Below are positions 6,414 to 6,529 of a stretch of DNA of 6,529 nucleotides, in pieces. The translations under genes were made by a program, and so were the position numbers. The stretch spans positions 1-6,529 of the forward strand of contig JAQVVC010000042.1 in the NCBI GenBank assembly GCA_028699175.1, written 5' to 3'. Source of the DNA: Bacilli bacterium. Lineage in GTDB: Bacteria > Bacillota_I > Bacilli_A > RF39 > UBA660. A model generated the notes under the pieces. The model worked only from the letters and a program-made list of their open reading frames with translations. It was not told the origin of the DNA and searched no databases. How positions within the stretch are numbered: the stretch's first letter is position 1; each line of letters starts with the position of its first letter.

Positions 6414-6443
6414 TTTTTTCTTAAACACTTTTTTTCTTAAACA
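6414..6443 (-). repeat. Two direct 14-bp repeats in the toxin leader region
   Basis: On the minus strand TGTTTAAGAAAAAA occurs at 6430-6443 and again at 6414-6427, a 16-bp period. It lies between the -10 box and the Shine-Dalgarno of the toxin, in what should be the untranslated leader. The role is unknown; polymerase slippage in A-rich DNA is a simple origin. Confidence 0.7.
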
Positions 6444-6470
6444 TATATTAACATTATTGTTAATATATGT
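6441..6470. promoter_or_regulatory. 30-bp inverted repeat, candidate toxin-antitoxin operator
   Basis: Two perfect 13-bp arms (ACATATATTAACA and its reverse complement) flank a 4-bp centre. The repeat covers the last three bases of the -35, the whole spacer and the -10 of the toxin promoter. Xre-type antitoxins bind such palindromes as dimers, so this is the expected autorepression site. It is too far upstream of the translation start, and lacks a following T run on the minus strand, to be a terminator for this operon. Confidence 0.75.
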
Positions 6471-6473
6471 CAA
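6445..6473 (-). promoter_or_regulatory. Promoter of the toxin-antitoxin operon
   Basis: On the minus strand a perfect TTGACA (6468-6473), 17 nt, then TAATAT (6445-6450) preceded by TGT, giving an extended -10. The leader to the GTG at 6383 is about 55 nt and contains the 14-bp direct repeats. It is the best-matching promoter in the window and is overlaid by the inverted repeat. Confidence 0.75.
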
Positions 6474-6478
6474 CAACA

Positions 6479-6529
6479 TTATTCGTTCTTCAAGATATCT
6501 ATAACATTATTTTTACTAGCTATTTTAGC
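6479..6529 (-). CDS. Possible C-terminal end of an upstream gene, cut by the window edge
   Basis: Reading inward from the right edge on the minus strand, one frame is open for 16 codons and ends AKIASKNNVIDILKNE then TAA at 6479-6481. The other two minus-strand frames meet stops at once. The residues look like an ordinary hydrophilic protein end, but 16 codons is too little to identify a family, and chance cannot be excluded in sequence this AT-rich. Confidence 0.35.
   Translation of the reverse strand, partial: AKIASKNNVIDILKNE

Noticed and set aside
1..6529. CRISPR array, tRNA or rRNA gene, insertion sequence or attachment site
   Set aside because: No regularly spaced repeats with unique spacers, no cloverleaf or rRNA-like segment, no transposase or integrase, and no flanking duplications were seen. 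Intergenic space is short throughout (under 160 nt).

Overview
The window is very AT-rich (roughly a quarter G+C by eye) and looks like a low-GC Gram-positive genome of the Bacilli/Mollicutes-like type, perhaps an uncultured gut lineage. Reasons are Lys/Asn/Ile-rich proteins, strong AGGAGG-type ribosome binding sites, extended -10 promoters, and a surface protein made of cadherin-like beta-sandwich repeats. Several genes end in TGA and Trp is encoded by TGG, so the code is the standard bacterial one and not the Mycoplasma/Spiroplasma code. The taxonomic guess is inference.

Left part, plus strand (1-1436): the 3' two thirds of a bacterial Ku gene runs into a stand-alone ATP-dependent DNA ligase of the LigD ligase-domain type. 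The ligase GTG start overlaps the Ku TGA stop. This is a compact two-gene non-homologous end-joining (NHEJ) operon: Ku binds broken ends and the ligase seals them. The polymerase and nuclease domains found in large LigD proteins are absent from this ligase. A perfect 24-bp palindromic terminator at 1525-1548 separates this operon from the convergent minus-strand genes.

Middle, minus strand (1552-4977): in transcription order these are a PduL-type phosphotransacylase, a DusB-like tRNA-dihydrouridine synthase that overlaps it by 13 nt, and a 583-residue exported membrane protein with its own promoter. That protein has a signal peptide, about three cadherin-like domains, one transmembrane helix and a very Lys-rich cytoplasmic tail with a tandem 31-residue repeat.

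Right part, minus strand (5007-6473): a toxin-antitoxin module in HigB-HigA order. A RelE/HigB-like toxin (GTG start) is followed 21 nt later by an antitoxin-like protein that fuses a Xre helix-turn-helix to an ImmA/IrrE (DUF955) zinc peptidase domain carrying HELAH. The promoter (TTGACA, 17 nt, extended TAATAT) is overlaid by a 30-bp inverted repeat, a strong candidate autoregulatory operator. No terminator is visible between this module and pduL-dus, so read-through is possible, although pduL has its own promoter. A short open frame at the right edge (6479-6529) may be the end of another minus-strand gene.

The most interesting elements are the protease-fused antitoxin with its operator, the minimal Ku-ligase pair, and the basic repeat tail of the surface protein. 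All belong to recognisable families. I do not see a clearly new system, but the toxin-antitoxin module has an untested regulatory logic.
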